DNA of 64,000 bases from Diphasiastrum complanatum (GCA_029204225.1 CM055095.1:54401612-54465611); one strand, 5' to 3'; positions 1 through 12,345 are shown, counted from the stretch's first letter. Numbers and translations: made by a program. The notes: generated from the sequence alone by a model not told the origin.

Positions 1-239
1 CCATCCAAGAAGCTGAAAGCTTCAGCTCCTGCCATTTCCTCTAATATTTGGGTTGTTAGGGGCAAGGGAAAATGGTCTTTCTTCGTAACCGCATTAAGGT
101 TGTCAGAATGCGGGTGTTATGGTCTATTACGGGTTGATTTCGGTTTGGGATGGTCGATGGAGGTCGTTGAAGGCCGTAAATCGTAATATTGCGGTCTACT
201 GCGGTTTGTGATGGTCAAGGACGGATGTGCATCGAACGA

Positions 240-890
240 AACTTGAGTGAGGTTCCGGCTTTGGTTGAAATTTGACAAGGGTCCGGCTCTGGTTGAGATT
301 GGAAGTAGGCCGTCGGTTGAGAGGGGACTGTGTCCTCCGGTTGAGATTCAAGGGCAGTGTTCCGGTTGAGATTTGAGCAGAGTGCTTCGGTTGAGATTTG
401 AGAAGAGTGCTCCGGTCGAGATCTAAGCAGAGTGTTCCGGTCGAGATCTGAGGAGAGTTCTTTGGTTCAAATGTGAGCGGAATGCTTCTGTTGAGAGCTA
501 ACAGAAGTGCTGCAGTCGAGATCTGAGTAGAGTGCTTCGGTCGAGATTGGACTGAACACTCCGGTTGAGATGCGATGGCAGTGCTCGGGTCGAGTATTTT
601 CTTTTTTTTTTACTCTCCGGTTGAGAATTGATGGCAGTGCTCCGGTCGAGTTTTTATTGATCACTCCGGTTGAGATGGGAGCAAAATGCTCCAGTTGAGA
701 ATTGATGGCAGTGCTCCGGTTGAGTTTTTTACGTAGCACTCCTGTTGAATTGTTTTGACTGAAAGGTCCGGTTGAGATATGACGGTTTCGTTTGGTCGAG
801 AGGTATGAGGTAGTGGTCCGGCTCCGGTTGAGATTGTGGAGCTCGTTGTGGTGAGGATCGTGAGACTTCAGTTGAGAAACGAGCAAGACT
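240..890. repeat. degenerate minisatellite with GCTCCGGTYGAGAT core
   Basis: About twenty imperfect copies of a roughly 30-bp unit with the core tgCTCCGGTTGAGATttgag are seen. The core is the reverse complement of the GATCTCRACCGRAGC core in the arrays at 11.7-12.35 kb and 12.96-13.14 kb. The small open frame on the minus strand here only translates the repeat and is not counted as a gene. Positions 110-200 hold a second small direct repeat (tgcggtctaytgcggtttgtgatggtc type). Confidence 0.8.
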
Positions 891-1329
891 TCGGTCTAGA
901 CCGAAGGGATGAGCTCGTCAAGGAATGTGTAGGAGCTCTCAAACGATGGTGTCGCAACACAGGAGATTGAGATATGGTTTGGTTGAGCATGTGTGTAGCT
1001 GTGGAACGGCGCCAAATGTTCACTTATTCACTGAATCTGTGAACACGTTTTTCTCTTTTTGTTGCTTATCTCTCTTGGATTACCTCTGTCGTTATGGTTC
1101 TTTGTGATTATTCTTCTTATTAGAACATTTACAGAGCAGATGCAATATTCAAGGATGCATTACGTATTTCCTAGCCTGTCAGTGGGTAGCTCAAATCCAA
1201 TACTCAACTACATGCATACACTAGCCATGCAACCATCTACAGCTCAAACAGATCAACATTCAGCACAGAGAGCAATCCTACTACTAACTACTGAATCAAA
1301 GAACAATCAATAACTAGAATAGCTACTGA

Positions 1330-2116
1330 AACCAAAACCAGATTCAAGAAACAAGAAACAAGATTCCTAACAGCATTTAACAATCTAGGAATCAAGAAAC
1401 ATACATTACTTGATGCCTAAATTATCCAAGAACAACAAGAATTAGAATGTCAAGACTATGCAAGATTTACACCACATTTCTAGCCTCTATAGTTTACTTG
1501 AATGCTGATTTCTACAAGATTCCACAAGCAAAAATTGAAGCTAATCCACAACTAAGCAAGAACAAGAAACAAGAATCTAGTTAATTCACAAGCAAGGAAT
1601 CAAGCATGCTCATAGAAATATCACTCAAGATAATTGCCACTAACAAGGAGCTTAGTGATCTTCAAGAACTCGTGGAGGATCCTCTTTATTAGCTCAAGAG
1701 AACTTGAAAATACAATCAAAAGCTCCCTCACAAGAGAGGGGGCCCTTAAATAAGCAAGAAGGCTGCCCATGTGGAGCCCATGTGGCAAACCCACTAAATT
1801 AGAAATTACATGTGGAATTTGCCCTTCCCCTAGAGGTCACCATCAAAAGGTGGCTCACTCTTGCTATTTTAAGGGGGGTCTACATTTATTACAACTATTC
1901 AAGGAAATGTTACTAGCTCCTACATGGTCATTCCTTCTTTGGGATACACCACATAGGCTCACATAGTTAATCACTATCTTCCTAGCTAGTATTTCCTCGG
2001 CTCTCACGCTCGGCTCTCAGCTTCTTCTGCTCTCTTCCTTTTGAGACCTCCTCGGTCATGGGTGAGAGATAACTTATGTCTTCAGCTTGGCTCGGTACTA
2101 GAGAATCGGCTAACTT
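1330..2116 (-). mobile_element. old LTR, diverged copy of the solo LTR at 52,965
   Basis: Read on the minus strand, this segment aligns with the plus strand of 52,985-53,700. Shared blocks include 'gaggaggtctc', 'gaatgaccatgtagga', 'gtgagccaccttttgatggt' and 'cttgcttatttaag'. The last resembles a TATA-type promoter (TATTTAAG). It is clearly more diverged than a recent insertion. No PBS, PPT or coding sequence of its element is visible nearby, so it is probably a solo or orphan LTR. The minus-strand start is near 2116; the other end is not resolved and could lie closer to 1050. Confidence 0.6.
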
Positions 2117-2483
2117 TGATATTTTTCTATATCCTACATGGCATTCCTTAAAGGGTCTTTTTGATATTGAGAACTCCTCTAATGGATTCTGAAAAAGAAA
2201 AAAAAATTGGCATATCCCTGACATTGTTATAACGGGCATGACTAGGAGCATGAATGAGGTGGGTTTGAGAGGAAAAACTTGGGTTGGAAGACAATGCAGT
2301 GGGGTGGGGAGTGAGCAAAAGAGGGCTTTGACCCTAATTAGATTTGCTTGTATCTATTGAGCCCATGATAGTATTGGATCTATCTCACTTCAACAATTAT
2401 CCAGTTGTTTGGATAAATTTGAGAGTTGAAAGGCTTGACATTTCGTAAGACACACTTGGCATTAGTCCTCATGACATATTGAT

Positions 2484-2695
2484 CTATCCATCACAAGGTC
2501 TCATACACACTGGTGCATCTACACTAGCCCACCAAGACATTATTGTTGAATGTACATGCCCAGGTAGCATGATCACAAAGTCTCACAAGGTCTATCCATC
2601 ACAAGGTCTCATACACACTGGTGCATCTACACTAGCCCATCAAGACATTATTGTTGAATGTACATCCCCATGTAGCATGATCATCTCTAGTATTA
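2484..2695. repeat. 108-bp tandem duplication
   Basis: Two adjacent copies start with ctatccatcacaaggtctc at 2484 and 2592, so the period is 108 bp, with only a few substitutions. The frame through it is open (about 99 codons) because the period is a multiple of three. No protein family is recognised and I do not call it a gene. Confidence 0.85.
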
Positions 2696-2699
2696 AGAT

Positions 2700-5550
2700 C
2701 AATGTCCTTGATATAGTTGAGAGAGAATTAGCCAAAGCATTGACACATGCTTCTTCTATATACCCGAGAGATAAGTAGAGTTATCTGGTCACAGGGGAGA
2801 TTTTCTACTTCTAAAAGCAACAGTTCTAGTATGATAAGAAAGTACCATCTGAGTGCATGAGTAAGTCTTTGTCCATATTGAGAGTGCTTGATCATTACCC
2901 ATTGTGTCCAACATTCAGTTCAATCTAGTGTGGTGAGAAACATTGAACTGTATCAGTCTCCTTGATGTAAGAAGATCTACGATGCATACCCAATGCTTTG
3001 CACATTAGACATTGTTGAAAATTTGCATCCATGTTAACAACTTCGAGATATTACATCTGCATTTCCACTTATGCATGGGACTGAGAAATGGACATACTGT
3101 CATAATCTGCTGGGAAAATGGTGCATATGCCAAAATAGGAGCACGGGATGGGAGTTTTGCAAGTACAAAAGGATTAGAAGACCGAAGCCGAAAAGAATAT
3201 CCACCAACACTAGTGCACCTGCTATCAGAGGAACACAAATGGTTAGCATCACCCACCTAAGGGTGCTGATCCCAAAAAGAAATCAATACAAAACCAAGTT
3301 GAGAAACTAGATATTCTAGGTCCACCATATGGGGACCTTACTATACAGTGGAGGTCAGCAATGTTAGCCGAATTTTTGACTTAAAAAATAGGACTAACCT
3401 GAATATAAATCACTAACGAAATGAGTAGGTGAACTTTAGTATGACCGCGAATTCTACAAATTTGGATGCAAAATATTGGACCAGAGAGGGGTCCCAGCCC
3501 GCCCTTAAAGTGATGGGCACTTTAGTAGTTAGTAGGCAGTAGACTTTTATAACAATCTCAAGAACCATCGAAAAGATGTGATATATACTAGTTTCTGTAA
3601 GGCCTAGCAAAAAATGCTGGTCCATGTAGAAATAGGTCCCCGCCTGTCTAAATGTGGCTAATCAAAACTTTTACGGCCTTAAAATTGGCCCAGATGTAAA
3701 AATGCTGGCAATGTTGTGCACCATTTTGAAGTACTTATCAATGTTTTTACTAATACAAAAATCTCTATGCTTTTCAAGAACGGTCATTTTCTTCCCAAGA
3801 TTGCTCTAGTCTGTCACTTGAAACAACATCAACACCTTGAAGAATCAAAACCGAATCAATTGGATTACCAATAGAAAAACTGACATAATGGCATACACTA
3901 TTACTTGGGCAGAGTGGTTTCAAAATATGGGTATATGGCAATTTATGGCATCAAAAATGCAGTCACAAGAAAAATTCAGGAATGCAAATGGGAACGACAA
4001 AGTTAAGGACCAGAGCAGGCCAACATTGCTAGCTAACTTGAAAGAAAATTTTAATCACAAGTATGGCACCTGCAAAACTCACTTCATTAAGTTTGGGAAT
4101 AAGGGTCAATGAGGTAATTGGGGGGGTGGGGGGTGAATTATATATTCAAAATTAATCTTTGAGTGACATCCCCTTGTCAAGTGTCAAAAGGCAGGGGGAT
4201 AGACTAGATGTCTATATCACCATGGCAATCATAAGTAAAATTTGGTAAAATCTACTTACCCACCAAGTGTCCATTGGTCAATGTGCAAGTACAAGGGAGA
4301 AGATAAGGGAAAAGGCTGGCTGATGTGATGGGCCTCTTTTCATTTTTCACATGTTAAAACTATTGTTTTATATTGATGTTTAGAATGCAGATATACATTC
4401 TAGAATACGATAATCGACAAGCGACTTTACTAGTCAACTTAACGCTAGATCATTACCCAATGCCAAAGTGAAAACGATTGCAGTCAAAACTTATCCATGC
4501 ATGATCAGCCATTAGACCTCAGAAGTATTAAGCATGTCATATTCTCTAGGAAATCTCAAACAAGTAATGAGCATACAATTTCACACTTTCCAATGACATT
4601 AGCAACGAGAAAAACATATTCAACATTACCTATGATAGTTATTTAAAGGAAACCACGATTCATGAGATCAAAGAAAACATACCCTAGTGAAATTCGGGGA
4701 ACGGCCGAGCCTCAACCCAAGGAATGCTCTAGTCTCCACCTTCTCCAATAATTTGCCCATCGAGTCAAGGGGACCGTGGGTCTATTGCTCGAAACTCGTT
4801 ATTTCAAAACCAAAAAGGGGAACACCCCCCCCTCCCCACCCCCCTTCTTTTCTCTACTTCTTCTCTTACTTCCTAGATCTCCTTCGCTCTCTGGCTCGTT
4901 GGTCTCTCCCTCATTGTAGGCCTACCATCCAAAAACTACCTTTCTTTTGACATCTGAAGTGCATTGCAGCAACGTTGCATTCCGAACTACCAATGATTGT
5001 ATCAACAAAACAATCCTTTCTCAACTCACGTTATTGCTATTTTCCTCTGAAACTAAAAAGCCCTTAAAAAAACCCTAAAAATTGAAAAATCTGCATGTTT
5101 TCTATCTCTCTCGCTATCGCATTCTCTCTCCATCACGATTTTATACCTAGTTTCTCTTTCTAGAAGTTTAAAAAACACACACGTTCTCTCTCTAGAAGAT
5201 TCCAATAACACACACATTCTCTCTTCTTAGAAGCTTCCAATAACACACGTGTTCTCTCTCTAGATTTTCAAACCCAAACAAATGCCCTTCAATGACGTTT
5301 TAGGGCAAACATGGACCAATGGAAATATGCAAATCCCATTTTGTATAACTAGGGTGACGTTCTCACTGAACATCAATAGAGATCGGTCACTTCTAACTGA
5401 GATACAACTAAGTGGAGGGGCTTCATCTGGTTGTCGAGGAAGCCATAAGGCTTTCGCTTGGGTTGCTTCACGGGTCTGCTCTAATTTCTTGTGGATAGGT
5501 AGCAATTACAGTTCCATCATATGAAAACAAATTACGGGAAATTGCTATAT
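2700..5550. other. no recognisable gene
   Basis: Short open frames occur near 3012-3310 and 3837-4112, but none carries a motif I recognise and two of them overlap in different frames. The stretch 5090-5270 is rich in ctctctct and caataacacac repeats. It is probably old intergenic or retroelement-derived DNA. Confidence 0.5.
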
Positions 5551-5959
5551 TCTCTTATAGTAAGAGACATGTTCCAACAGGAGCCCTTCAGTTCATAGTA
5601 ATCCTCAATAGGAAAGCCATTCTCATACTTCATACAGAAAACTCAGGTGTGCAAGGTTTTCTATTACATACTATGTATGTCTTGCTTGATTTCTATCACT
5701 GCTCAGCTCGGACTCATCATCACGGATTGGACCAAAATAAGCATCTGAGAAACTATGGCAGAGCTTTCGAAAACTCTCTGATGATTAACTCACAACAGAA
5801 TAGAAACAAGATCCAATTATCTATCAAACATAATCAGAACAATCAGAACGTAAACAAACAAAGATCATTCCAAAATCAAAAACATGATGTCACTCGCAAG
5901 ATCACACAAAAAAGTGTGTTTTCCATTCATATGCTATATACATATATTCGTGTGTGAGA

Positions 5960-6178
5960 TGCACTCCAAGATTAAAAAATGATTGACCTTGCCTACATGT
6001 CATCAACTACCAATTGCTTCATCTTTCATGCCAAGATGAAGGCACACCCCACTCCCTTGTATCTACATTGTATGGCTACAATTGTCGTTGACGCACAAGA
6101 GATAGTGGGTGCATGACTCTCGTCATGCACCCGCTGCTCGATGCCCAACATCGAGCACCCATTGTTGTGCCTCCAACA
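5960..6178 (-). mobile_element. 3' LTR end of copia element A with two hairpins
   Basis: On the minus strand the RNase H frame ends at 6194. A purine-rich stretch (gagatggagat) follows, then TGTTGGAGGCACAAC, a typical copia LTR start, so the LTR runs leftward from 6178. Its far end is not determined and the left coordinate given is arbitrary. Two perfect hairpins sit at its beginning: arms 6107-6117 and 6122-6132 (11 bp, loop tctc), and arms 6135-6143 and 6149-6157 (9 bp, loop cccaa). Confidence 0.6.
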
Positions 6179-6193
6179 ATCTCCATCTCAGTT

Positions 6194-6911
6194 TTAGCCA
6201 TCGTCCCTCTTGGCTTCTTGTAATCCCATGGCATCTCTGAGTTGAGTGAATCTGTCTTTTGCCAGCGCCTTTGTCATTATATCCTCCACCATGCTCCTAG
6301 TCGAGTAGTACTCAAGAATCATCCTCCCACCCCGTACCACCTTGACAGAATAATACTGAATGTCAATATGTTTGCTTCTCTTATGAAGCCCTACATTCCT
6401 ACATATGAATATGCACCCTTGATTGTCACTGAACATGACCATTCCTTCGTTCTTGATCCCTAACTCTGCACATAAATTGATGATCCAGATGTGCTCCTTT
6501 GCTCCTTGACACAGACCTATCAACTCAACTTCTGTGGATGATAAAGCCACAGACTTTTGTTTTGGAACTCGCCCAACTTATTGTTGCTTTTCCCATCAAG
6601 AATACATATCCACATGTGGACTTGTGATCAGCAATATCTCCCGCCCAGTCTGAATCCACGTATCCATCGATTCTACCACAGGATTCCTGATAACATAGTC
6701 CATGCTTCAATGTGCCTTTCAGATACCTCAACACTTGCTTGGCAGCTTGCCAGTGGTCTACTCCAGGATCCATCAAGTATTGGCTCAACTTGCATGTTGC
6801 AGTTGATATATCTGGCCTTGTACATACCATAGCGTACATTAGTGATCCCACGAGGCTTCTGTAAGGGTATCTCTGCATGTTAGCTCGTTCCTCCTCTAAT
6901 TTGGCTGACAT
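6194..6911 (-). pseudogene. copia RNase H domain (element A)
   Basis: Two overlapping frames together give the copia RNase H. 6911-6525 has TRPDISTATCKLSQYL, WQAAKQVLRYLKGT and DSDWAGD followed by CGYVFLMG. 6550-6194 has ALSSTEVELIGLCQGAKE, SDNQGCIFICRN and KHIDIQYYSV, and ends in DIMTKAL. A frameshift near 6530-6550 separates the two. The domain degrades the RNA strand during reverse transcription. Compared with intact copia enzymes the motifs are well kept, but the frame break makes it non-functional. Confidence 0.9.
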
Positions 6912-7720
6912 CTCTAACCCCTAGATCTAGTGGCGTGCCAACTGGAGCAACATCCATCATTCCATATCTTGAAAGCATATTTATGATGTACCTTTCTTGA
7001 TTGAGGTGAATCCATCCCTCCTTTTTTCTTCTACTTATTTGGATCCCTAAGCAATAGTGTAAGCCTCCTAGGTCCTTAATTTCAAATTATGCCTTGAGTT
7101 CCCCTTTGCACTAGTCCCCACTTTTGACATTATTCCCAATGGCAATGATATCATCAACATAAATTGCCATAGCTGTGATCTCCAATCCTGTCTTTCTGTA
7201 GAAGATGCTATGATCTGTGCTACATCCTTGAAAAGCTTTGCTCATGAGAAACAACTCTATCCTCTCGTACCATACTCTAGACGCTTGTTTGAGTCCATAC
7301 AGCGCCTTCTTCAATCTACGCACAAGATTTACTCCTTGCTCAAAGCCCTCAGGTTGCATCATGTACACATCCTCACTTAGGTCTCCATTCAAGAACATGG
7401 TCTTGACGTCCAACTGATAGATCTCGATGTCGTTCAATGTAGTCCATGGCAATAGGATTCTAATTGATCCAATTCTTGTTGGCGAAAGTTTCATCAAGAT
7501 CTATCCCCTCTGTCTGAGTGTACCCCTTTGCCACTATCCTTGCCTTGTACCTCTCTATTCATCCATCTGCATCATATTTCGTTTTGAGCACCCATTTGTA
7601 GCCTATGGCCTTTCTCCCTTTTGGCAGATGTACCAGTTCCCATGCCTTATTCTGATGTATGGACTTCATCTCTTCTAGCATCGCTTGGTGCCACATGCCA
7701 GAATCCTCTGATTCATGCGC
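6912..7720 (-). pseudogene. copia reverse transcriptase (element A)
   Basis: The frame at 7497-7111 carries QLDVKTMFLNGDLSEDVYM, QPEGFEQG, KALYGLKQASRVWYER and the active-site motif YVDD within AMAIYVDDIIAIGNN. Thumb/connection residues continue at 7100-6912 in another frame (IINMLSRYGMMD). The upstream fingers region around 7500-7720 is only recognisable in pieces. Polymerase residues look intact but frameshifts at both ends break it. Confidence 0.88.
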
Positions 7721-7723
7721 TTC

Positions 7724-7942
7724 TTAAAAGTTTGCAAGCTTTGCTCCGTGTTCTTTGCTCATGAAGACCATATCGTCATATCTGTGGGGTGCCCTCTTCA
7801 TTCTAGAAGGACTCCTCTCTTCCACATGCTCTGTAGGTGGACTACCTAGTGCATTCTTCCGAGACGTCTGTCCTTCGAATTCATTTCCACCCCCGTCTCC
7901 TATTGCATGTTCCGATGTGCTGTCTTTAGCCACGCTTTCCAG
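7724..7942 (-). pseudogene. copia integrase-RT linker (element A)
   Basis: A 69-codon frame, rich in Ser, Glu, Pro and Arg (EERSPSRMKRAPHRYDD), has the composition and place of the variable linker between the copia integrase and reverse transcriptase. No fold is assigned. It is included because it closes the gap between the two enzyme domains. Confidence 0.5.
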
Positions 7943-9052
7943 CTACTGAGTCCCCTCACTGCTATCCAATATTAGAATTGGTTCTTTTGTCTTAATTATC
8001 ACAGAGCTTTCAGATGCCTTTGTTGTGCTGTCTGCTTGAGCCTCGAGATATCTTGTGGAATTCTCGTCAAATACGACGTCCCTACTAACGATGAACATTT
8101 TTGTGATTGGGTTATACATCTTGTACCCTTTCGTGCCATCTGAGTTATCCGATGAAGATGCACCTCTGTCCTCTGGAATCCAATTTTTTCTTCTTCTCCT
8201 TGGGTACATGCACAAAGGCAACACACCCAGATACTCTGAAGTAATTGACATTGGGCTTTTTCCCGTACCACACCTCATATGGCATTTTTCCATCTAATGC
8301 TTTGGTTGGTGACCTGTTGACGATATGGCATGCTATCACCACCGCCTCAGCCCAATGGAATTTTGGCAAGTCACCTTCATGCAACATACACCTGACCATT
8401 TCCATGATGGTCCGGTTTTTCCTCTCTGCCACCCTGTTTTGCTGGGAGTTGTATGGAGTAGTGAATTCTCTTGAGATTTCATGGTTCTTGCAAAAGCTAT
8501 CAAATTCTCTGCTTTTGTACCCCCCTCCGTTGTTGCTTCTTATTCTTCTATCTTTCTTCATGTTTCATTCTTGGCTACCTCCTTGAAAGCCTTGAAGCTT
8601 TCCAGTGCTTGGCTCTTCTGTTTGAGTGTCCATATCCTGACCCTCTTGGAGCAGTCATCGATGAATGTAATGAAGTATCTTGATCTTCCCATTGACGTGG
8701 ACTCCATCGGTCCACATATATCACTGTGTATCAAGTCGATAACCTCGGTTGATCTATCCATCATTCCATTCGGAAATGGCTCTTTATGCTGCTTCCCAAA
8801 TATGCAAGCTTCACATCTGTCTATCATTTTCTCTGGTACGTAATCAAATCCCTTGACCATCTTCTCTTGGGCCATCCTCTGCAGACTGCGCCCTCCAATG
8901 TGTCCCAACCTTCTGTGCCAGAGGTTGTTCACTTTACTTGAGCTGAGAGTGACATAGACCATAGATCTCTCTTTAGCTCTCCCTTGAAGTTGATACATCC
9001 CCCTATGCGAAATCCAATTCCAATTGGCTCTCCCTCTCTTTGAATGCTGCAC
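7943..9052 (-). pseudogene. copia GAG-pre-integrase and integrase (element A)
   Basis: 9052-8558 holds the zinc-binding part (LWHRRLGHIGGRSL, then CEACIFGKQHKEPF) and the first catalytic Asp (LIHSDICGPM) with FIDDCSKR. 8561-8145 holds the rest of the core: QQNRVAERKNRTIMEMVRCM supplies the Glu region, and CHIVNRSPTKAL and YEVWYGKKPNV follow. The second catalytic motif, normally S-D-N-G-G-E-Y, reads SNNGGGY, so an Asp and a conserved Glu are lost. 8293-7943 continues into the C-terminal region. The enzyme is dead by both frameshift and active-site substitution. Confidence 0.88.
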
Positions 9053-9712
9053 CCATCCTTCTCAAATAGTACATCCTGTCCAACATCAGTGATGCGCGCT
9101 ACTGATATCAAGCTCTTTGCCAAGTTTGGTACGTATAGAACGTCCTTGAGCATTGTGCTCCTCCACTGTCCAAGCCATAGGCAGACAGACCCTTTTCCAA
9201 CTGCGTCAATCCTCCCACTCCCATCATAATCTCCTTCCTTGCAAGCATCTTGTAGGTAATGAATGACATTCGATTGTTGGTCATGTGCGAGGTTGTCACG
9301 GAATCCAGGTACCAATATGGATCATCAACGCTATGCTGTTCTTTGGTTCTTGGCTTCACGTGGACCGGCTTGACTGAGCTTCTGCCTGACAAGTATCCTC
9401 CTGACATATTGTCGGATTCCTCCGTTGAAGTCCAGTTTTCATCTGCCATCATGGCGAAGGCATCAGACTTTTCTTCTTCTTCTTCAACAATGTTCGCTTG
9501 CTCCGCATCCTTTCTCTGAGATCCTCTTTCTTTTTGTTGCACTCTCAGGCGAAATGTCCAGGTTTGTCACAATAGAAGCACTTTTTGTCCGACCTATCTT
9601 GCCATCCTTTCTTCTTTCCTTCCTTCCATGGCTGACTGGGTTGTCCTTTTTCCATCATCTGCACCTGCTTTGGTCTTTTGAATCCCAGTTTCTTGAATCC
9701 GGTGCCTGCTGA
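9053..9712 (-). pseudogene. copia gag zinc knuckle and protease (element A)
   Basis: At about 9600-9540 the minus strand has CFYCDKPGHFA, a stop, then EC, a C-x2-C-x4-H-x4-C knuckle with TGA where CGA is expected. The protease in 9542-9108 has WYLDSVTTSHMTNNRMSF. The usual D-S-G active site is D-S-V here, so the protease would be inactive. Downstream are the NLAKSLISVARITDVG and VLFEKDGC motifs. The sequence is cut at about 9712 by the junction with gypsy fragment B. Confidence 0.82.
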
Positions 9713-10121
9713 AGTAAACTATACCACTACCGAGAGAGAAGCATTGGCAATGGTCTATGCGGTATAACAACTACGACATTATTTATTAGGCCAGACCTTT
9801 GCTTTCTACACAGACCATCAAGCACTCCTATATATCATTAATAAGTCCTGTAAGACGGGACGAATAGCTCGATGGCTACTTATTTTGGAGGAATTGAATT
9901 TTCGTATAGTCGTTTGGAAAGGGTCCCAACATTTCATGGCGGATCACCTTTCCAGACTACCAAGTGCTGAAAAAGCAACTGCACCAGTCAACGATGATCT
10001 TCCTGATGCATGCCTTTTTCAGGTCGATGCCACACCCCTATGGGCTGAGGAGATCACTCAGTTCCTCACAACAGGCCGACTAAAAGAAGGCCTGTGTACA
10101 ATGATTTTTTTATTTTTTTAA
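9713..10121 (+). pseudogene. gypsy RNase H fragment (element B)
   Basis: The fragment starts abruptly at YTTTEREALAMVYAV, then a stop, QLRHYLLGQTFAFYTDHQAL, and runs to GSQHFMADHLSRLPS. These are the second half of a Ty3/gypsy RNase H (TEREAL and TDHQAL acidic motifs, ADHLSRLP end). A frame interruption by an A/T-rich stretch (10,100-10,130) separates it from the integrase. The 5' half of pol is missing because the copia A junction lies at 9712. Confidence 0.88.
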
Positions 10122-10129
10122 TAAAAGCA

Positions 10130-11330
10130 GCGCCCTTTCAGTTAATTGCGGGACAATTTTACAAAAGGGGCATTGACGACATTCTTCGACGATGTGCCTA
10201 TGAATATGAGATATGACCGATAATATCCTAGGCTCATGAGGGCATCGGTGGTGGCCACTTTTCTGCTGAAGCCACAATGAAGATTATCCTTTGAGCAGAA
10301 TTGTGGTGGCCATCTTTGTTTAAAGACACGTTTGTTGTCATTAAAGCATGTGATGTCTGTCAAAGAGCAAAGAAAAATACCAAAGCAGACTTCACACCAT
10401 TGACTCCCATTATAGAAGACGAAGCCTTCCATAAGTGGGGATTGACTTTGTTGGACCCATCACTCCAGCAGCGAAACATACCCAAGCTCGATACATCCTC
10501 ATAGCCACAGATTATGCCACTAAGTGGGTAGAGGCCCGAGCAACGAAGGACGCCAACGCAAACACAGTTGCACGTTTTCTTTACGAAAACATTATTACCC
10601 GTTTTGGCTGTCCCATGGAGCTTGTTAGTGATAGCGGCACGCATTTTTTAAATGCTGTCATTGATAATCTCCTACGCCATTACCTTGTCGTTCACAGAAA
10701 AAGTACACCGTACTATCCTAGGTGTAATGGCCAGGCTGAATCAATTAACAAGACGATCTGTAAGATTCTAACCAAGATATTTGAAACCAGTCACTTTGAT
10801 TGGGAAACAAAACTGTTCTCAGCTATCTAGGCTTACCGCACCACCCCAAAGAAAGCCACTGGGTGGGTAACCCCCCTTTCCACTTAGTATACGGTCAAGA
10901 AGCGGTAATGCTCGTAGAATTCTTAGTACCTTCGCTACGAGTTACGGCGGCTTTTTCAACAGATCTCTGTGAAAAAGCTTCAATCGAACAACAAGTCAAA
11001 ACTAAGATATTTACGCTAGCCCAGTTATGCGAGACAAGACTAATATCTTATCACGAACAACTAGTTAACAAACGACGCCAAAAAGCTTGGCATGCCCGTC
11101 ACCTGCGCAATAAACATCTACATTTAGGTGACCAGGTACTTCTTTATACATCAAAGAAGCACCCCGACAAGTTGAAGTTCAGAAGTGAAGGGCCATACGT
11201 TATTAACAAAATATTTCCTAATGGTGCAGTCCAGTTACAAACACTTGACGGGACACTCCTAGACATTGTCATAAACGGTGCTCATCTACGGCGGTACTAC
11301 AAAGAGTTGTTCTTTGTTGACCCAATTTAG
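10130..11330 (+). pseudogene. gypsy integrase (element B)
   Basis: The zinc-binding region (HEGIGGGHFSAEATMK, then CDVCQRAKK) at about 10,220-10,370 contains stops. The core follows: WGIDFVGPI (first Asp), VSDSGTHFLN (second Asp) and YPRCNGQAESINK (Glu). A TAG stop at 10,828 lies before AYRTTPKKATGWVTPF. The C-terminal part (10,860-11,330) includes LGDQVLLYTSKKH, the GPY-type module (FRSEGPYVINKIFPNGAVQL) and the end NGAHLRRYYKELFFVDPI. Catalytic residues are present but stops and one frameshift break the frame. Confidence 0.9.
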
Positions 11331-11734
11331 GATCTTTTCTCTTGAAGATCAAAAAAAAAAATCAATAATAATAATAATATTATATTATTCCTTTCCTTGT
11401 ACATTTCGCCTATTGTTCACCTCGTTCCTTGTTTATACTTCATATCATTACTTATGTACATTCTATGCATTTTTTTCTTTTTTCTTTCTTTTTTCTCTTA
11501 CTTTTGTTCATCCTCATGGGTCACGGGTGTTCTAGATCGACAACTGATAGGCTACACCTTAGGAAATCATTCTCACACTTTGACCACCTCATCTCTGTCT
11601 CACTAGTATCTCAGGATAACCAACATTCCTCGAGATACACCTCTTTTATAAGAACTTCTACTGTGAGCTACAATCCTATTTTCCTTGCAGTTTTTCACTT
11701 GCATCAAACAAATCCATTTATGCATCATGAGAGT
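11331..11734 (+). other. AT-rich spacer after gypsy B pol
   Basis: After the integrase stop come poly-A, an AAT run and T-rich pyrimidine tracts. No gene is recognised. An open frame enters here and runs through the following minisatellite, but it only translates the repeat. Confidence 0.5.
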
Positions 11735-12345
11735 TCCTTCAGATCTCGACCGGAGCCTTCCTTCAGATCTCGACCGAAGCAGTTCCTTCATATCTCGACC
11801 GGAGCCTTCCTTCGAATCTCAATCGAAGCAGTCCCTTCAGATCTCGACCGGAGCCTTCCTTTAGATCTCGACCGAAGCGGTTCTGTCAGATCTCGATCGG
11901 AGCCTTTCTTCAGATCTCGACCGAAGAAAATCTTTCAGATCTCGACCAGAGCCTTCCTTCAAATCTCGACCAAAGCAGTTCCTTTAGATCTCTACCGGAG
12001 CCTTCCTTCAGATCTCGACCGAAGCAGTTCCTTCAGATCTCGACCAAATTGGTTCTGTCAGATCTCGACCGGAGCCTTTCTTCAGATCTCAACCGAAGCA
12101 ATTGCTTCAGATATCGATCGAAGCCTTCCTTCGAATCTCCACCGGAGCAGTTCTGTGAGATCTCAACCGATGCAATCCCTTCAAATCTCGACCAGAGCCT
12201 TTCTTCGAATCTTGATCGGAGTAGTTCTGTGAGATCTCAACCAAAGTAGTCCCTTCATATCTCGACCGGAGCCTTCCTTCAAATCTCGACCGAAGCAGTT
12301 TTGTGAGATCTCAACTAGAGTAGTCATTCGAATCTCGACCGGAGG
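11735..12345 (+). repeat. 24/25-bp minisatellite, core GATCTCGACCGGAGC
   Basis: About 25 units alternate between a ~24-bp type ending GGAGCC and a ~25-bp type ending GAAGCAG, giving a ~49-bp higher-order period. The most common unit is ttccttcagatctcgaccg plus the ending. It lies downstream of gypsy B pol. A 267-codon open frame over 11,429-12,232 is a by-product of the repeat and is not called a gene. Confidence 0.92.

Larger units (their letters stand above)
6194..9712 (-). mobile_element. Ty1/copia element A, decayed gag-pol
   Basis: Read leftwards the order is zinc knuckle, protease, GAG-pre-integrase, integrase, reverse transcriptase, RNase H. This is the copia order (integrase before reverse transcriptase). 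Several frameshifts and stops break the polyprotein, and domain entries follow. The element is cut in its gag at about 9712, where a plus-strand gypsy fragment begins, so the 5' LTR and most of gag are missing. The 3' LTR begins at 6178. The element cannot move by itself. Confidence 0.9.

Noticed and set aside
3005-3310. Overlapping frames with some Cys (WCICQNRSTGWEFC)
   Set aside because: No known zinc motif spacing, frames overlap on both strands, and no supporting context.
11429-12232. 267-codon open frame
   Set aside because: It mostly translates the 24/25-bp minisatellite; codons simply follow the repeat and no independent protein motif is present.
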